Below, in pieces: positions 31,270 to 41,623 of a DNA stretch of 64,000 nt. Every line of letters starts with the position of its first letter. Within the stretch, counting starts at the first letter, position 1. A model generated the notes under the pieces. The model did no database searches. It was not told the origin of the DNA and was given only the letters and a program-made list of their open reading frames with translations. Source of the DNA: Naumovozyma dairenensis CBS 421 (taxonomy: Eukaryota > Ascomycota > Saccharomycetes > Saccharomycetales > Saccharomycetaceae). Location of the stretch: the NCBI RefSeq assembly GCF_000227115.2, contig NC_016485.2, positions 1,402,025 to 1,466,024 on the forward strand, written 5' to 3'. The position numbers and the translations under genes are program-made.

Positions 31270-33228
31270 TTAAATTTGTGTTAAAAGCCATAACAAGACT
31301 ACCGACAAACCGATCAACGCCTTTAAGTTTGTTCTTGTTGGTGTTCCTGAATACATCCCATATAAAAAGAGTGTAAAATAAACGACATGTACGTTTATCT
31401 TGGGCAAACAGATAATGGAAATTGTTAGGAAAGTTACAACGGAGAACTTCAAATTGACTCCTGAGAAGTAATTCGAGGATTGATGGCTCTGGGAAGGTGT
31501 ATGTGGAGCCGGTAACGATAACAACTGCTCATTGATAGAAAACATTGGTAGTTGTTGATGATCGTTCATTATTTCTTCAATTATTTTTTCATCTCCATCA
31601 TCATCATCTTCTTCACTTTCTTCGATTATTTCATCATCAACTTCGCTAGTGTTTTTATTAGACGCATTTTCAACTGGTTGTTCCAGTATACTTAAATTGT
31701 CTTCATTATCGAAGTTATGAGCACTTCCATCTTCATGATTCATCAATAGACTGTCTAAGAGATCCTCCACTTCTTTTGCGGTGGGTCTTGTACTGACAGA
31801 GGGTGATAATAGAGATTCCATTAAGTCAAAGATCCTGTGGTCAATTGGCAGTAATTTTAAGGATCTATGTTGTTCAAGCATAGCTCTTTTATTGAACTTG
31901 AAACTCTTGACCTTCTCTTTTAATTCTGGAATATTTAGTTCTGAATTAAAGGGCAATTCACCAAAAATGATAAAATAACAAATCATCCCTAGAGAATAGA
32001 TATCTGCAGCATACGTATATTCGTTATAATCTCTTCCCATTCCAGTGGCAACACGTTTCATTGTATCGGATATTATAACTTCAGGTGCAGTAAATTCTAA
32101 TGTCCCAGTGGCACCTGTACCGATTCTTGCTTCACCTTCCATTTGGCTTTCTCCCAAATCACCAATTACAACTGTAGGAAACTCTAGATCGTCTCCTTCT
32201 TTATATTTTTGTAACAGTAAACAATTGGAAGGTTTCAAATCTCTATGAATGAGCCCAATGTCATGTAATTCATGTAAACCTCTTGCAATATCTCTCAGTA
32301 TCGATATAATTTGTCTAGAGGATAACCCCTGTCTGTGATCCCCATCTAGGCTATTATTATTATTCCTTCTGGCATCTCTTTTCAACCTAAATCGTCTCTT
32401 TCTTTCTTCAATAGATTCCAAATTAGGAGCCTTTGCAAAAACATCTCTTTCTATGCAATCCTCCAAATTCCCACCTTCACAAAACTGTTGTAAAATAAAT
32501 AAGCATGGAATCTTCTCAGGTTCTAATACTCCCACCTCAGGAGTAGCACCAGGAACCACACCGCAAGAATCATCCATCTCAAGCCAAACATGATTATAAG
32601 TGATCAAATTGGCACTCTTATGAGTCAATGAACTTAAAGCCTTCACTTCACGTATACATTTATTGAACCATATCATGTCATTCCCTATGGGGATTTTCTT
32701 CAAGGCAAATATACCCAAATTCGTGTCACCTATTTTGTGCACTACTTTGAAGACTGAACCTCTTGCCCCATTACCTAATAATGATAACGTTGTGAAAAAC
32801 TTATGGAAATAACCCGGTATGAATAATTCTGGTGGAATAAAGAAGCTTTTATTATTGTTGTTCTGTATTTGTTGTGGTGATGTTTCGATATCTGAGATTG
32901 ATGATTGTGAAATAGTTTGTTTATGAGTGGATTGTAATAATTGGAAATATCTTTTCGGGAGCTTGAATCTTGGAGTAGATGGGAAGTTGGAATCTTGATT
33001 GATTTCCGTACCACATTGGGGACAAATATATGAGGATAAGGATTCCAGTGGTCTTTGATGTATATGAGTCCTCCTTGTTGAATGAGTAGATCCGTATTGT
33101 GGCGGTGTTGTCGGGACTTGTTGGAAATATGATAATTTCCCTGAGATTGGATTCACGATCAATAGAGAGTTTGATGTTGGATCACTTAGAATCAATGAAT
33201 CATCATCTCTATAGGGAACTAAACTCAT
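31270..33228 (-). CDS. IKS1: Protein kinase Iks1 with C-terminal membrane segments
   Basis: The 652-residue protein has a kinase domain at about residues 155-480: glycine loop LGNGARGSVFKV, ATP-lysine in FALKK, catalytic loop HRDLKPSN, a DLGES in place of DFG, and TGATGTLEFTAPEV in the activation segment. An N-terminal CPQC pair (about residue 70) may form a zinc site. An acidic linker follows the kinase. The last 60 residues hold two or three hydrophobic stretches (FLTISIICLPKINVHVVYF, LIGLSVVLLWLLTQI) that look like a tail anchor. Iks1 is a poorly studied kinase in S. cerevisiae. Position YJL057C. Confidence 0.93.
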   Translation of the reverse strand: MSLVPYRDDDSLILSDPTSNSLLIVNPISGKLSYFQQVPTTPPQYGSTHSTRRTHIHQRPLESLSSYICPQCGTEINQDSNFPSTPRFKLPKRYFQLLQSTHKQTISQSSISDIETSPQQIQNNNNKSFFIPPELFIPGYFHKFFTTLSLLGNGARGSVFKVVHKIGDTNLGIFALKKIPIGNDMIWFNKCIREVKALSSLTHKSANLITYNHVWLEMDDSCGVVPGATPEVGVLEPEKIPCLFILQQFCEGGNLEDCIERDVFAKAPNLESIEERKRRFRLKRDARRNNNNSLDGDHRQGLSSRQIISILRDIARGLHELHDIGLIHRDLKPSNCLLLQKYKEGDDLEFPTVVIGDLGESQMEGEARIGTGATGTLEFTAPEVIISDTMKRVATGMGRDYNEYTYAADIYSLGMICYFIIFGELPFNSELNIPELKEKVKSFKFNKRAMLEQHRSLKLLPIDHRIFDLMESLLSPSVSTRPTAKEVEDLLDSLLMNHEDGSAHNFDNEDNLSILEQPVENASNKNTSEVDDEIIEESEEDDDDGDEKIIEEIMNDHQQLPMFSINEQLLSLPAPHTPSQSHQSSNYFSGVNLKFSVVTFLTISIICLPKINVHVVYFTLFLYGMYSGTPTRTNLKALIGLSVVLLWLLTQI

Positions 33229-34060
33229 CTTTGATTGAGAGGTAACCGTAATTTCGTTGTTGGTTTCTAAAACTAGCCTTTTTGATCTATGTGTATGTGT
33301 GTATGTTCTTTAGATTTACTTAATTTAACTGAAATATATACCCTTAATGGCTTTTTCAGATCTACAGTTTATAGTTAATTTATATATTACAGCGAGACTA
33401 AATGTAAAAATGTCAGATGAGCTTTTCAGAAGAATAAATCAATAAAAAAATAGATGCTGTTTATATGATAAGCACCGGTGTTTAGGAAGGTACATCGAGC
33501 TAATCTATAATGCTAATGATAATATCGCTAGAGAGCTATTAAGCTGTGGAAAGGCGGGCTCGATGTGACTTTGACTGCAGTGATGAGATAATAAGATTCG
33601 GGATCCATTATGAAAGTCTTGCATCTTTCTATTTTGTTCAACAGCGCAATTCAAGATGTTCATTCTCAGGATTGAGGTTGCCAAAAAGAGAAGTTGGTTT
33701 TGAATGGCACTATGCTCGAACTTCTCTTTCACTCTTATTGAAAGGATGAAACAGCGGGGCTTAAGGCCCACACCGAAGGCACAATATATATGGCCTTATT
33801 TTAAAAATGTATGGTAATATGTAATGGTATTTGGTATTATGCTGAAGTTGTCGTATACTGCCGAGCTAGACATCTGAAGACCAGCACAGGACTACATTTG
33901 TGACGTATGAAGATAAATAGTTAGGTTGTTCTGGTTACCTACTTTCGGTGGTCTATTTTGTTACTAAAAAATGATTTTAGTTAGAATATATACGTACATA
34001 AATAAATAAAATAAAGTCTCTCTTTTTTTTCTTTCCAAACGTTGTTAGCATATAGCTTCC
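33229..34060. other. ZAP1-IKS1 intergenic region
   Basis: About 830 bp. The segment 33540-33770 has more G+C than its flanks and is open on both strands (67 and 88 codons), but neither product resembles a protein family. A box-C-like GTGATGA occurs at 33580-33586 without a matching box D. I could not assign any RNA. Confidence 0.45.
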
Positions 34061-36571
34061 TTATGATTTCACAATTTGCTCTTGATTTTGAGGTTTATCT
34101 TGTTTCGTGGAAATCAATTTGAAATGAGTCTTAATATGCTTACTCAAATTAGAAGATTCATTGAATGCCTTCCCACAAATCTTACATTTCAAAGGTTTTT
34201 CACCAGTATGAGTTCTAATATGGATTTTCAATGAACTTGCAATAGTGAATCTTTTATCACAAAGATGACATTGGAATGGTTTTTCTCCTGTATGCGTCCT
34301 TTGGTGCTGTTTTAAAGTTTCCAAGTTGGAAAAACATTTATTACAAACTGGACATTTACATGGTTTATAACCTGAATGGACTTTTAAATGACGTACCATC
34401 TTTTGTCTTTGAGTAAATTTCTTGGAACAACCGTGCCAATGGCATTGATATTGGGATTGACCCTTTAATAAATGATCATTTTCAAGGTGCGTATTTAAAT
34501 CCTCTTTGGAATTGAAAACTTGATCACAGAGGCCCCATTCACATTTAATAGTTCCCAATTTGTTTGATATCGGCAAAACTGTGCTATCATTATTTTTTAT
34601 TGTTGTTGGTAAAGATGGTTGAACAGTGGTATTGGATAATAATTCTAAATGATGAGTATCGTTTGCGCAATGTAAAGAATGATGGGAATTCAAATTTATT
34701 TTAGTCATTTTAGGTTCAATGAATTTGATATCGAAATTAATACCATGGGTATCATTAATATGATTGATTAATGAACAAATATCATTATTTTTATTTGTAT
34801 AATCACAATCTTGCCAATTACATGAATTGATAAACGTATTATTATTATCTTGTTGACCGTTTTCGGTTGCTTTAGCTGTTTGTTGGAGAGTTGTTGCTGG
34901 CAAAGATACGTGATCTTTTATGATATGTTTTTGTAATTCTAATAGAGTATTAAATGATTCAGTACAATCTGCCCATTTGCATTTTAAAGTCGGCTCATCA
35001 TTTTTCTTAAATATCCAATTGAAATTTACTGTATTGTTATCTTGCATTAGTTTATTATCATTGAAAATTTCATTATTATTTGTAGATGTAGTAGAAGTCG
35101 TAACATCATTTGTTGCTAGTGGTAGCGGAGGATAATGATAGAATTTATCAGGTTCAGTAGATATCATATGTTTTGATCGTTCATAGCTATATGTTTTTGC
35201 AATTGGACTACTAGCATTTACCGTTGAAATTTTAAATTTATTTTGTTGTTGAGCTTCTTTATGTGGATGTAATTGGATTCGGTGATGATGATGCAAGTTG
35301 GTATGGTCATGATTATGGGGATTAGGAATATTATTATTATTAGTAGTAATGGTAGTAGTAGTGTATGCATTGTTATCGTTAGAAGGTGGTGTTTTGCTAA
35401 TGGATGAATGCAACAGATTGATACTCTGATTTTGCCCACTAGAATGAATATGATTATGATGGTTCATGTGATTGGCAAACGGTACCTCATAAAGAGTCGA
35501 AATATCACAAAGATCTTCTAATATCTTAAGGTCGGTTTGAGAGTTGACAATATGTTCGTGATATTGCCGTTGCAATGATGGATGTGTTGTGTCATGAGCA
35601 GATGTTAAATGATCATGAGAGTTGCAGTGTTTACAAAATTGATCTATAATTACATTTAAATCTTGTTTATCATCTTCAGTTTTCACAATATTTTTATCAG
35701 CATTCGGTAGTTCGAATGGTTTACTCTGTGAGTTGATAGAAGATTGAGGATGACATTGTGTATCACAAGTCAAATCACAATTGATCTCCGTAATAGTATC
35801 CTTGTATGGTATATCATTTGAATGGTCAGAGCTCTTAGTCGATAGAGATGAATTTTTCAGTGGATTAGTATTCTGTATGCCAGTATAAATGTTCAGCTCG
35901 TCCAAATTAAGATTCGTGATGTAATCACTGAATGTTCCAGAATTTTTTGCTTTGATGTCTTCTTTGCTATATTCAGAGAGATGATGATCCATTTCACAAC
36001 ATATTTCCAACACTTTAGGATTACAATAACAATTTTCATTATGAGTGCTATCGTTATTATTTGTGAAATTACTATTATTATGAGTGATTGTTGATACCAT
36101 TGGATCCAATTTCCTTCGCTTGAAAAATGCATCGACATTACTATTTAAGTTTGCGGATGGTAATAATAAAGTATCATCATGGTAAGAGAAATCCTTTGGA
36201 AGTATAGAAGAAGAAGAAATTGGATCATTATTTATTGCACGATCAGCATCCCTATGATAATTAATGAATTCGAAATGTTGGCAATCTGCGTACTGTGTAC
36301 AATCGATTTCATCTGAACTTTGGTTACAAGAACCAAGGATATTTCCGGTACTTGAAGATTTTTCCGTATTATCAGTTGAAGTAGCAGCAGCAGCAGCAGT
36401 AGCAGTAGTGGTTGTAGCTATATCTCTCGATAAGGTCTGACCAGTAGCATCCGTGGCACCGCTACCTCTATCACCAGCGTTGTGATTCACATGAACATGA
36501 CCGTGAATATAAGTCAGATTATCATGATTATGAATATGACCATGAACTATCCCTTCTTGTGTATTCGGCAT
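34061..36571 (-). CDS. ZAP1: Zinc-responsive transcription factor Zap1
   Basis: The 836-residue protein carries seven C2H2 fingers in the Zap1 pattern. Two divergent fingers (CKWADCTESF, about residue 530, and CNWQDCDYTN) correspond to the zinc-sensing pair, and five C-terminal fingers (CEWGLCDQVF, CHWHGCSKKF, CPVCNKCFSN, CHLCDKRFTI, CKICGKAFNE) to the DNA-binding set. The N-terminal part is His/Asn-rich with a Cys/His cluster (CYCNPKVLEICCEMDHH) in the position of the zinc-regulated activation domain. Zap1 activates zinc-uptake genes at low zinc. Unlike S. cerevisiae, I found no ACCTTNAAGGT element upstream, so autoregulation is not evident. Position YJL056C. Confidence 0.96.
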   Translation of the reverse strand: MPNTQEGIVHGHIHNHDNLTYIHGHVHVNHNAGDRGSGATDATGQTLSRDIATTTTATAAAAATSTDNTEKSSSTGNILGSCNQSSDEIDCTQYADCQHFEFINYHRDADRAINNDPISSSSILPKDFSYHDDTLLLPSANLNSNVDAFFKRRKLDPMVSTITHNNSNFTNNNDSTHNENCYCNPKVLEICCEMDHHLSEYSKEDIKAKNSGTFSDYITNLNLDELNIYTGIQNTNPLKNSSLSTKSSDHSNDIPYKDTITEINCDLTCDTQCHPQSSINSQSKPFELPNADKNIVKTEDDKQDLNVIIDQFCKHCNSHDHLTSAHDTTHPSLQRQYHEHIVNSQTDLKILEDLCDISTLYEVPFANHMNHHNHIHSSGQNQSINLLHSSISKTPPSNDNNAYTTTTITTNNNNIPNPHNHDHTNLHHHHRIQLHPHKEAQQQNKFKISTVNASSPIAKTYSYERSKHMISTEPDKFYHYPPLPLATNDVTTSTTSTNNNEIFNDNKLMQDNNTVNFNWIFKKNDEPTLKCKWADCTESFNTLLELQKHIIKDHVSLPATTLQQTAKATENGQQDNNNTFINSCNWQDCDYTNKNNDICSLINHINDTHGINFDIKFIEPKMTKINLNSHHSLHCANDTHHLELLSNTTVQPSLPTTIKNNDSTVLPISNKLGTIKCEWGLCDQVFNSKEDLNTHLENDHLLKGQSQYQCHWHGCSKKFTQRQKMVRHLKVHSGYKPCKCPVCNKCFSNLETLKQHQRTHTGEKPFQCHLCDKRFTIASSLKIHIRTHTGEKPLKCKICGKAFNESSNLSKHIKTHFKLISTKQDKPQNQEQIVKS

Positions 36572-37045
36572 TGTATGTATATATATCGAAATTCAGCCGT
36601 AATTGCACGTTCCACTAATTTCTATCTTATCTTGGTGCAATTTCTGTGATGATAGCCTTTTATCTCAATGGATTCCTGAATATTAGAAATTCTTCTCAAG
36701 CAACAATATTATTGGTGCACTGACAGGTATATATATATATATATATATTCTTAATTTCTACGAAAAATCTTCGTTGGTTCTTCCACAACATTTTCCAAAT
36801 TGTCAGAGTCAGCCAATTTCTATAATTCGGACAATGGTACTAATTATATTTTTATTGTGTTATATGTGTTAGTATACAGTATATATATATATATATATTC
36901 ACAAACTCTGCAAGAACAAGGAACACAAAGAAACACTACTTCAGATACCAATTTATAACGGTAGATATTATTATTAGTGTACGGGAGGTAAGACCAGAAT
37001 CATTAAGAAAAAAAATACGTACATATATATATATATAAGCGAAAA
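36572..37045. other. ZAP1-YJL055W divergent intergenic region
   Basis: About 470 bp with three TA/AT microsatellites (about 36727-36748, 36880-36898 and 37023-37036). No zinc-response element consensus was found on either strand by eye. Confidence 0.5.
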
Positions 37046-37762
37046 ATGACTATGAAATCGGTATGTGTGTATTGTGGTTCGTCTTCAGGTAAAGATAAGA
37101 TTTTCTCAGCGCAAGCCAATGAATTAGGTAAATTATTCTATGGATTAGGCTGGCAGTTAATTTATGGAGGTGGTACTACAGGTTTAATGGGTCAAGTAGC
37201 CATTGGTGCCATGGGAGACAATTCTGATGGTCACGTCCATGGTATTATTCCCAACGCCCTTGTTGCTAAAGAACGTAAGGATTCTCAAGGAGGAGTAGTA
37301 GAAAAGGAGGAGGATGAGATACAGATAGATGTAGATGTAGAAGATCATAGAGGGTCTACCCCGATTTCTAATAAGTTTGGGAAGACTACTGTTGTTCCAG
37401 ATATGCATTCGAGAAAAAGAATGATGGCTGAATTAAGTGACGCTTTCGTAGCTATGCCCGGTGGGTATGGGACCATGGAGGAAATCATGGAATGTATTAC
37501 ATGGTCTCAATTAGGTATTCATAATAAACCAATTGTTTTATTCAATATAGATGGATTTTATGATTCCTTATTAAAATTTGTCCAAAATTCCATTGAAAGA
37601 GGGTTTATTAGTGAGAAAAATGGGAAGATTGTTCAAGTAGCCACTACAGCTCCAGAAGTTATTGAAATGATTCAAAACTATGTTGTTCCTGAAGGTAGAT
37701 TCAATTTGAATTGGCAAGACGAAGGGGACAATGAGCATGATGATGAGCATGATTGTAAGTAA
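37046..37762 (+). CDS. LOG-family nucleotide phosphoribohydrolase (YJL055W homologue)
   Basis: This 238-residue protein is of the LOG family (Rossmann fold): [10 protein letters not shown] near the N-terminus, [13 protein letters not shown], the substrate motif MHSRKRMM and the signature [20 protein letters not shown] enzymes split nucleoside monophosphates into base and ribose phosphate; in S. cerevisiae the homologue has been linked to resistance to toxic base analogues. An acidic insertion (about residues 85-105) is unlike the core family. The acidic His-Asp tail is low complexity. Position YJL055W. Confidence 0.93.
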   Translation: MTMKSVCVYCGSSSGKDKIFSAQANELGKLFYGLGWQLIYGGGTTGLMGQVAIGAMGDNSDGHVHGIIPNALVAKERKDSQGGVVEKEEDEIQIDVDVEDHRGSTPISNKFGKTTVVPDMHSRKRMMAELSDAFVAMPGGYGTMEEIMECITWSQLGIHNKPIVLFNIDGFYDSLLKFVQNSIERGFISEKNGKIVQVATTAPEVIEMIQNYVVPEGRFNLNWQDEGDNEHDDEHDCK

Positions 37763-38050
37763 ATACGTAAGTGAATAAGTAAGTAAGTAAAATAATAAAC
37801 CAATTAGCATCCTCATATACCGTAGCATCAAACAAACGTATAAGAAACATCTTTATCTCCACTGCTGTATGATCATATGAATTACTGTCATAAACTGTCC
37901 TTTCAGAAACCTCGCCCTGTTAAGAAAGAAAACACTACATAAAGTATTTATATAGAAAAGAGAGAAGAGATGATGGGTGGTAGTCATCGCATAGGAAGAA
38001 CTACAACAGGGATCAGGCAGAAAAAAGAATAAGAGGTTGAACCGTTCAGA

Positions 38051-39388
38051 ATGAGAGGTTATTCGAACCCAGCATTTAAAGCATTGGGTATTCCAACGAT
38101 AAAACTACCTTCCCGAAACTGGTTAATATTCTGGACAGTCCTCACAACAGGCTTATCAGGTATCGTCTATGACAAATATCAACAACGTTCCATAATATCA
38201 CATTATACAGATCTCGTTAAACCTTTCAGTAAGGAGCCTTTACCTGTTCAAAGGAAGCCAAGAAAGATTACAGTCTTCATTGCTCCTCCACCGAATGATT
38301 ATTTGGATACTTCTTTGAAGATTTGGAGACGATATATTAAGCCGGTTTTATATTATGCCGGATTAGACTATGATGTTGTCGAGGAAGATAGGCAAGGTGT
38401 TATCAGGACGAAAGTAGCGTCTGAACTACGTCAATTAAGATTGCAATTATCGGAAAAGAAAAATGGATCCATTGAACATAAGCACGACGATGATGAAGAA
38501 TCGTCAACAAAAGAAAAACAAGAACTAAAGGCAGACCCAAGTGAATTTTTAGGTGTCTTTTACAAGAAAAACAAAGTGGCGGTGGAAATTATCCCGGATG
38601 ATTGTTTAGTAGAGGACCCCAAGATGGCAGGAGGTGTTATTTGTATTGGTAGAGGCGCTTATAAAGAATATCTTACTGGTTTGCATGAAGGACTACTGGG
38701 TCCACTTGAAGAACCAGCTCCGGTAACAGAGCCAACAATAGTGGATCCAACCATATCTAATCCTGTTGATGATGTATCGCTTGTAGAACAGGAACTGCAA
38801 GGCAATTTAGATGATACCATCAGAGTAGTGGACACACTCAATGACGAGTCATCATCGCCAAATCTTGAAGACACGAATGATAGTAAAAATAAAGAAGAGA
38901 AGAAAGAGGAAAAAGAGGAGGGAGAAGAAAAGGAAAAGGAAAAGGAAACTGCAGTCATCGTTAAACCATTTATAACGTCAGATAAATACTCGGAAGCAAC
39001 GATCCCTTCGGAATTAGAACAATTGACAAATGGGAAATTCGCAATAAAAGATCCAAACACAAATATCCCTATCCTTTTACATCAACCATTGTTGATGATA
39101 CCTATCCCTAATCTATCTGGATTTACCAACATGCCCAGGAGAATTGCAAGATTCTATCAAAGAAGAGAATATGCGTCCCGTGTTTGTTCAGAGACATATC
39201 ATCTAGTCACGCAAGAAAATATGAGGAAATTTGATCAAAATATAGATACACAATGGGGTAAAGAGGAAGAGGAGGATTATTGGCCATCCCAATGGGTTAA
39301 GCAAGGTTTAGAACGTAAGAGTGAATGGACTAGGCCATTAATCACTGATCCTAAAGTGGTTGATAATGTTACTGTGATAGATCACTAA
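38051..39388 (+). CDS. TIM54: Mitochondrial inner-membrane translocase subunit Tim54
   Basis: The 445-residue protein has a single N-terminal transmembrane segment (NWLIFWTVLTTGLSGIVYD, residues 23-41). Conserved Tim54 stretches follow: RKITVFIAPPPNDYLDTSL, WRRYIKPVLYYAGLDYD and, near the C-terminus, YTRRE-like RRIARFYQRREYASRV. Tim54 is a scaffold of the TIM22 complex that inserts carrier proteins. A Glu/Lys-rich low-complexity linker (about residues 275-300) is expanded here. The length is close to the 478 residues of S. cerevisiae. Position YJL054W. Confidence 0.93.
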   Translation: MRGYSNPAFKALGIPTIKLPSRNWLIFWTVLTTGLSGIVYDKYQQRSIISHYTDLVKPFSKEPLPVQRKPRKITVFIAPPPNDYLDTSLKIWRRYIKPVLYYAGLDYDVVEEDRQGVIRTKVASELRQLRLQLSEKKNGSIEHKHDDDEESSTKEKQELKADPSEFLGVFYKKNKVAVEIIPDDCLVEDPKMAGGVICIGRGAYKEYLTGLHEGLLGPLEEPAPVTEPTIVDPTISNPVDDVSLVEQELQGNLDDTIRVVDTLNDESSSPNLEDTNDSKNKEEKKEEKEEGEEKEKEKETAVIVKPFITSDKYSEATIPSELEQLTNGKFAIKDPNTNIPILLHQPLLMIPIPNLSGFTNMPRRIARFYQRREYASRVCSETYHLVTQENMRKFDQNIDTQWGKEEEEDYWPSQWVKQGLERKSEWTRPLITDPKVVDNVTVIDH

Positions 39389-39599
39389 ATACGACACTGT
39401 TAAGCATATTTTGTAAATATAAAAAAGTTCACTATATAAAAAATGTAAGTTTTCCCTAATTAAAGGTTAATACCAAAGTATATACTAAACTTGAAGATGT
39501 CTGTCACTGAGTCAAAAAGGCAACAATAACTAGCCAAAAGAACATATCATATCAACCGATCACTAAACGTTACATATTACCTTTTTTTTTTAAGGCACC

Positions 39600-40622
39600 A
39601 TGATGAAATCATTCTTTAAAGCTCCATTAGATATAGAAATTTTGTTAGACAATGAGGATTCCCGAAAACATGTCCATGGTAATTTACCATTGTATGAAGA
39701 TGGAGAATCTATAAACGGGATAGTCACATTAAGAGTAAGAGAGGGGAAACGAGTGGAGCATTTAGGTGTTAAGATTTCTGTTATTGGATCAATTGATGTG
39801 GTTAAGAAGGCAGATAATGGAACCAACGAGATATTGTCAAAGAAACCCTTAGATCAATTTCTTTGCTTGAGCTACGATTTATGTCCCACGGGAGAATTAC
39901 AACATTCACAAAGCTATTCCTTTGCATTTAAGGATCTTAATAAGAGATTTGAATCATATGTCGGAAGAAATGTGGAAGTAAATTATTACGTTAAAGTTAC
40001 CGTATTAAGGAAATCAACAGATATTTCGAAGATTAAGAAATTTTGGGTTTACCTCTATAAAGATAACGTTAGTGCAATAACGACAGTTTCCAATAGTTTA
40101 TCTACGCAACAACAACAACCTACTGCAATATCGAATGGAGAAAACGCTGGTCCTGCTGAAGAAAATGGGCAATCTACAAATAATCATAATAAAGTGGCGG
40201 ATCCTCAAGCAAAACAAATCAAGCTAGATATTGGTATAGAGAATTGTCTCCATATAGAATTTGAATATTCAAAAGCTCAATATTCCTTAAAAGATGTAAT
40301 TGTTGGTAGAATATATTTCCTTCTAACTAGGTTAAAAATTAGACACATGGAATTAAGTTTATTAACGAGAGAAATATCTGGCATGAAACCTAACACAACC
40401 ATTAAAGATACCATTACCATTAGATATGAAATCATGGATGGATCTCCAGTAAAGGGAGAAACGATACCAATCAGGCTGTTCTTAGGTGGATATGACTTGA
40501 CGCCTAATATGTCTTGTAATTATTTTAGTGTGAAGAATTATTTAAGTTTAGTTATAGTGGATGAAGATGGTAGACGATATTTCAAGCAGTCTGAGGTGAT
40601 ACTTTATCGTACCAGAGAATGA
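39600..40622 (+). CDS. PEP8: Retromer subunit Pep8 (Vps26)
   Basis: The 340-residue protein has the arrestin-like fold of Vps26: FFKAPLDIEILLDNED near the start, VTLRVREGKRVEHLGVKIS, the C-lobe start LDIGIENCLHIEFEYSK, IVGRIYFLLTRLKIRHMEL and GETIPIRLFLGGYDLTP. Pep8 with Vps35 and Vps29 forms the cargo-selecting retromer for endosome-to-Golgi return of Vps10. A Gln/Asn-rich loop between the two lobes (about 165-200) is longer than in animals, as in other yeasts. The frame could also start at the Met at residue 2. Position YJL053W. Confidence 0.95.
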   Translation: MMKSFFKAPLDIEILLDNEDSRKHVHGNLPLYEDGESINGIVTLRVREGKRVEHLGVKISVIGSIDVVKKADNGTNEILSKKPLDQFLCLSYDLCPTGELQHSQSYSFAFKDLNKRFESYVGRNVEVNYYVKVTVLRKSTDISKIKKFWVYLYKDNVSAITTVSNSLSTQQQQPTAISNGENAGPAEENGQSTNNHNKVADPQAKQIKLDIGIENCLHIEFEYSKAQYSLKDVIVGRIYFLLTRLKIRHMELSLLTREISGMKPNTTIKDTITIRYEIMDGSPVKGETIPIRLFLGGYDLTPNMSCNYFSVKNYLSLVIVDEDGRRYFKQSEVILYRTRE

Positions 40623-41623
40623 GATCGTAAAGGGTAAATAATAATTGGCACGTAAGCATCTCTTTCAATTGTCATTAAAAGAAGTAACAAACAGTATTTT
40701 ACTGGGTGGTACATGTTTTTCAATTCATTACATAAATTTAATTCATTAGACGTACATTTCATTTATACAAAAAGGCCAACAGACATCATTTTCAAGTAAA
40801 AAAAAACATATTTGTTAAGGAATGCCAAATCAGATAAATATAAACCAGATGGACCTAACAGTTAATCTACTATATATTTGTTCTACCTCTATCATCTTTG
40901 TTTACCATGCGAATAAACTTTTGTTAGAGCCAGTACATTATCCATCCAAAAAGTGTTCCGTAGTACAGAAGAAGATGCGGCACCATTGACATATATCTAC
41001 CCTCAACAAATCCGAATTTATTATACCTTTGCCTATCCCTATGCACCATGATACGTCCTACTTGATAGTTATAATAAAGAAAGCTGAAAACATCCAATAT
41101 TTGCAATACTACTCAAATCGGTTGCTTCTTTTTAGCTAAATTCACCACTATTAAATAATAATAGTAACCATAATAATATATGGACGGACGGACTTTCCAG
41201 CTAGTAAGATCGCATCGCATCACATCACATGGGCCAGTGGCCGAGAAATGTTTCTTTAAGAAACGGTTATAAATGGGAAACAAAGAGGAAACCCAGAGGA
41301 AACAGCCGCCGTCTCTTACCGCTTTCGGTAAAAGGTAAACATAGCCCTGTATTGACATGAAATTTACACGTAAAAAGGTATCAAGAGAGATGCTTCGCTT
41401 GATCTGGGCTGGCTTTCTAAATTGATTTCTTTGATCTGCCATTTTTTTTAAGGTACCTAACGCAAAAATTATTGGACTCTGTAAACTTTGATTACATTTA
41501 AGCTTCTTGTTTTGTTTTGTTTTGTTTTGTTTTGTTGGTTTCTTTATACACTCGAGGAGTCTTTGTTGAACACAAGGCTAAAAGTTGAAAAGAACAGAAA
41601 CGAAGGGCTGCTTCACTAGAATA
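40623..41623. other. PEP8-IRC8 intergenic region; TDH1 absent
   Basis: About 1 kb. S. cerevisiae has TDH1 (YJL052W) here; no glyceraldehyde-3-phosphate dehydrogenase motif is present in any frame. The two minus-strand ORFs (60 and 109 codons) have no family resemblance. Short repeats of GCATC/ACATC lie at about 41209-41230. Five TTTTG units at 41510-41534 precede IRC8. Confidence 0.55.

Noticed and set aside
33546..33771. Overlapping ORFs on both strands and a box-C-like GTGATGA between ZAP1 and IKS1
   Set aside because: No box D at a suitable distance, no rRNA complementarity noticed and no protein family resemblance.
36649..36722. Box C, D' and D-like motifs between ZAP1 and YJL055W
   Set aside because: The spacing would allow a C/D snoRNA, but neither guide matches rRNA sequence I know, so chance is more likely.
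36572..37045. Zinc-response element for ZAP1 autoregulation
   Set aside because: No ACCTTNAAGGT or close variant was found on reading both strands.
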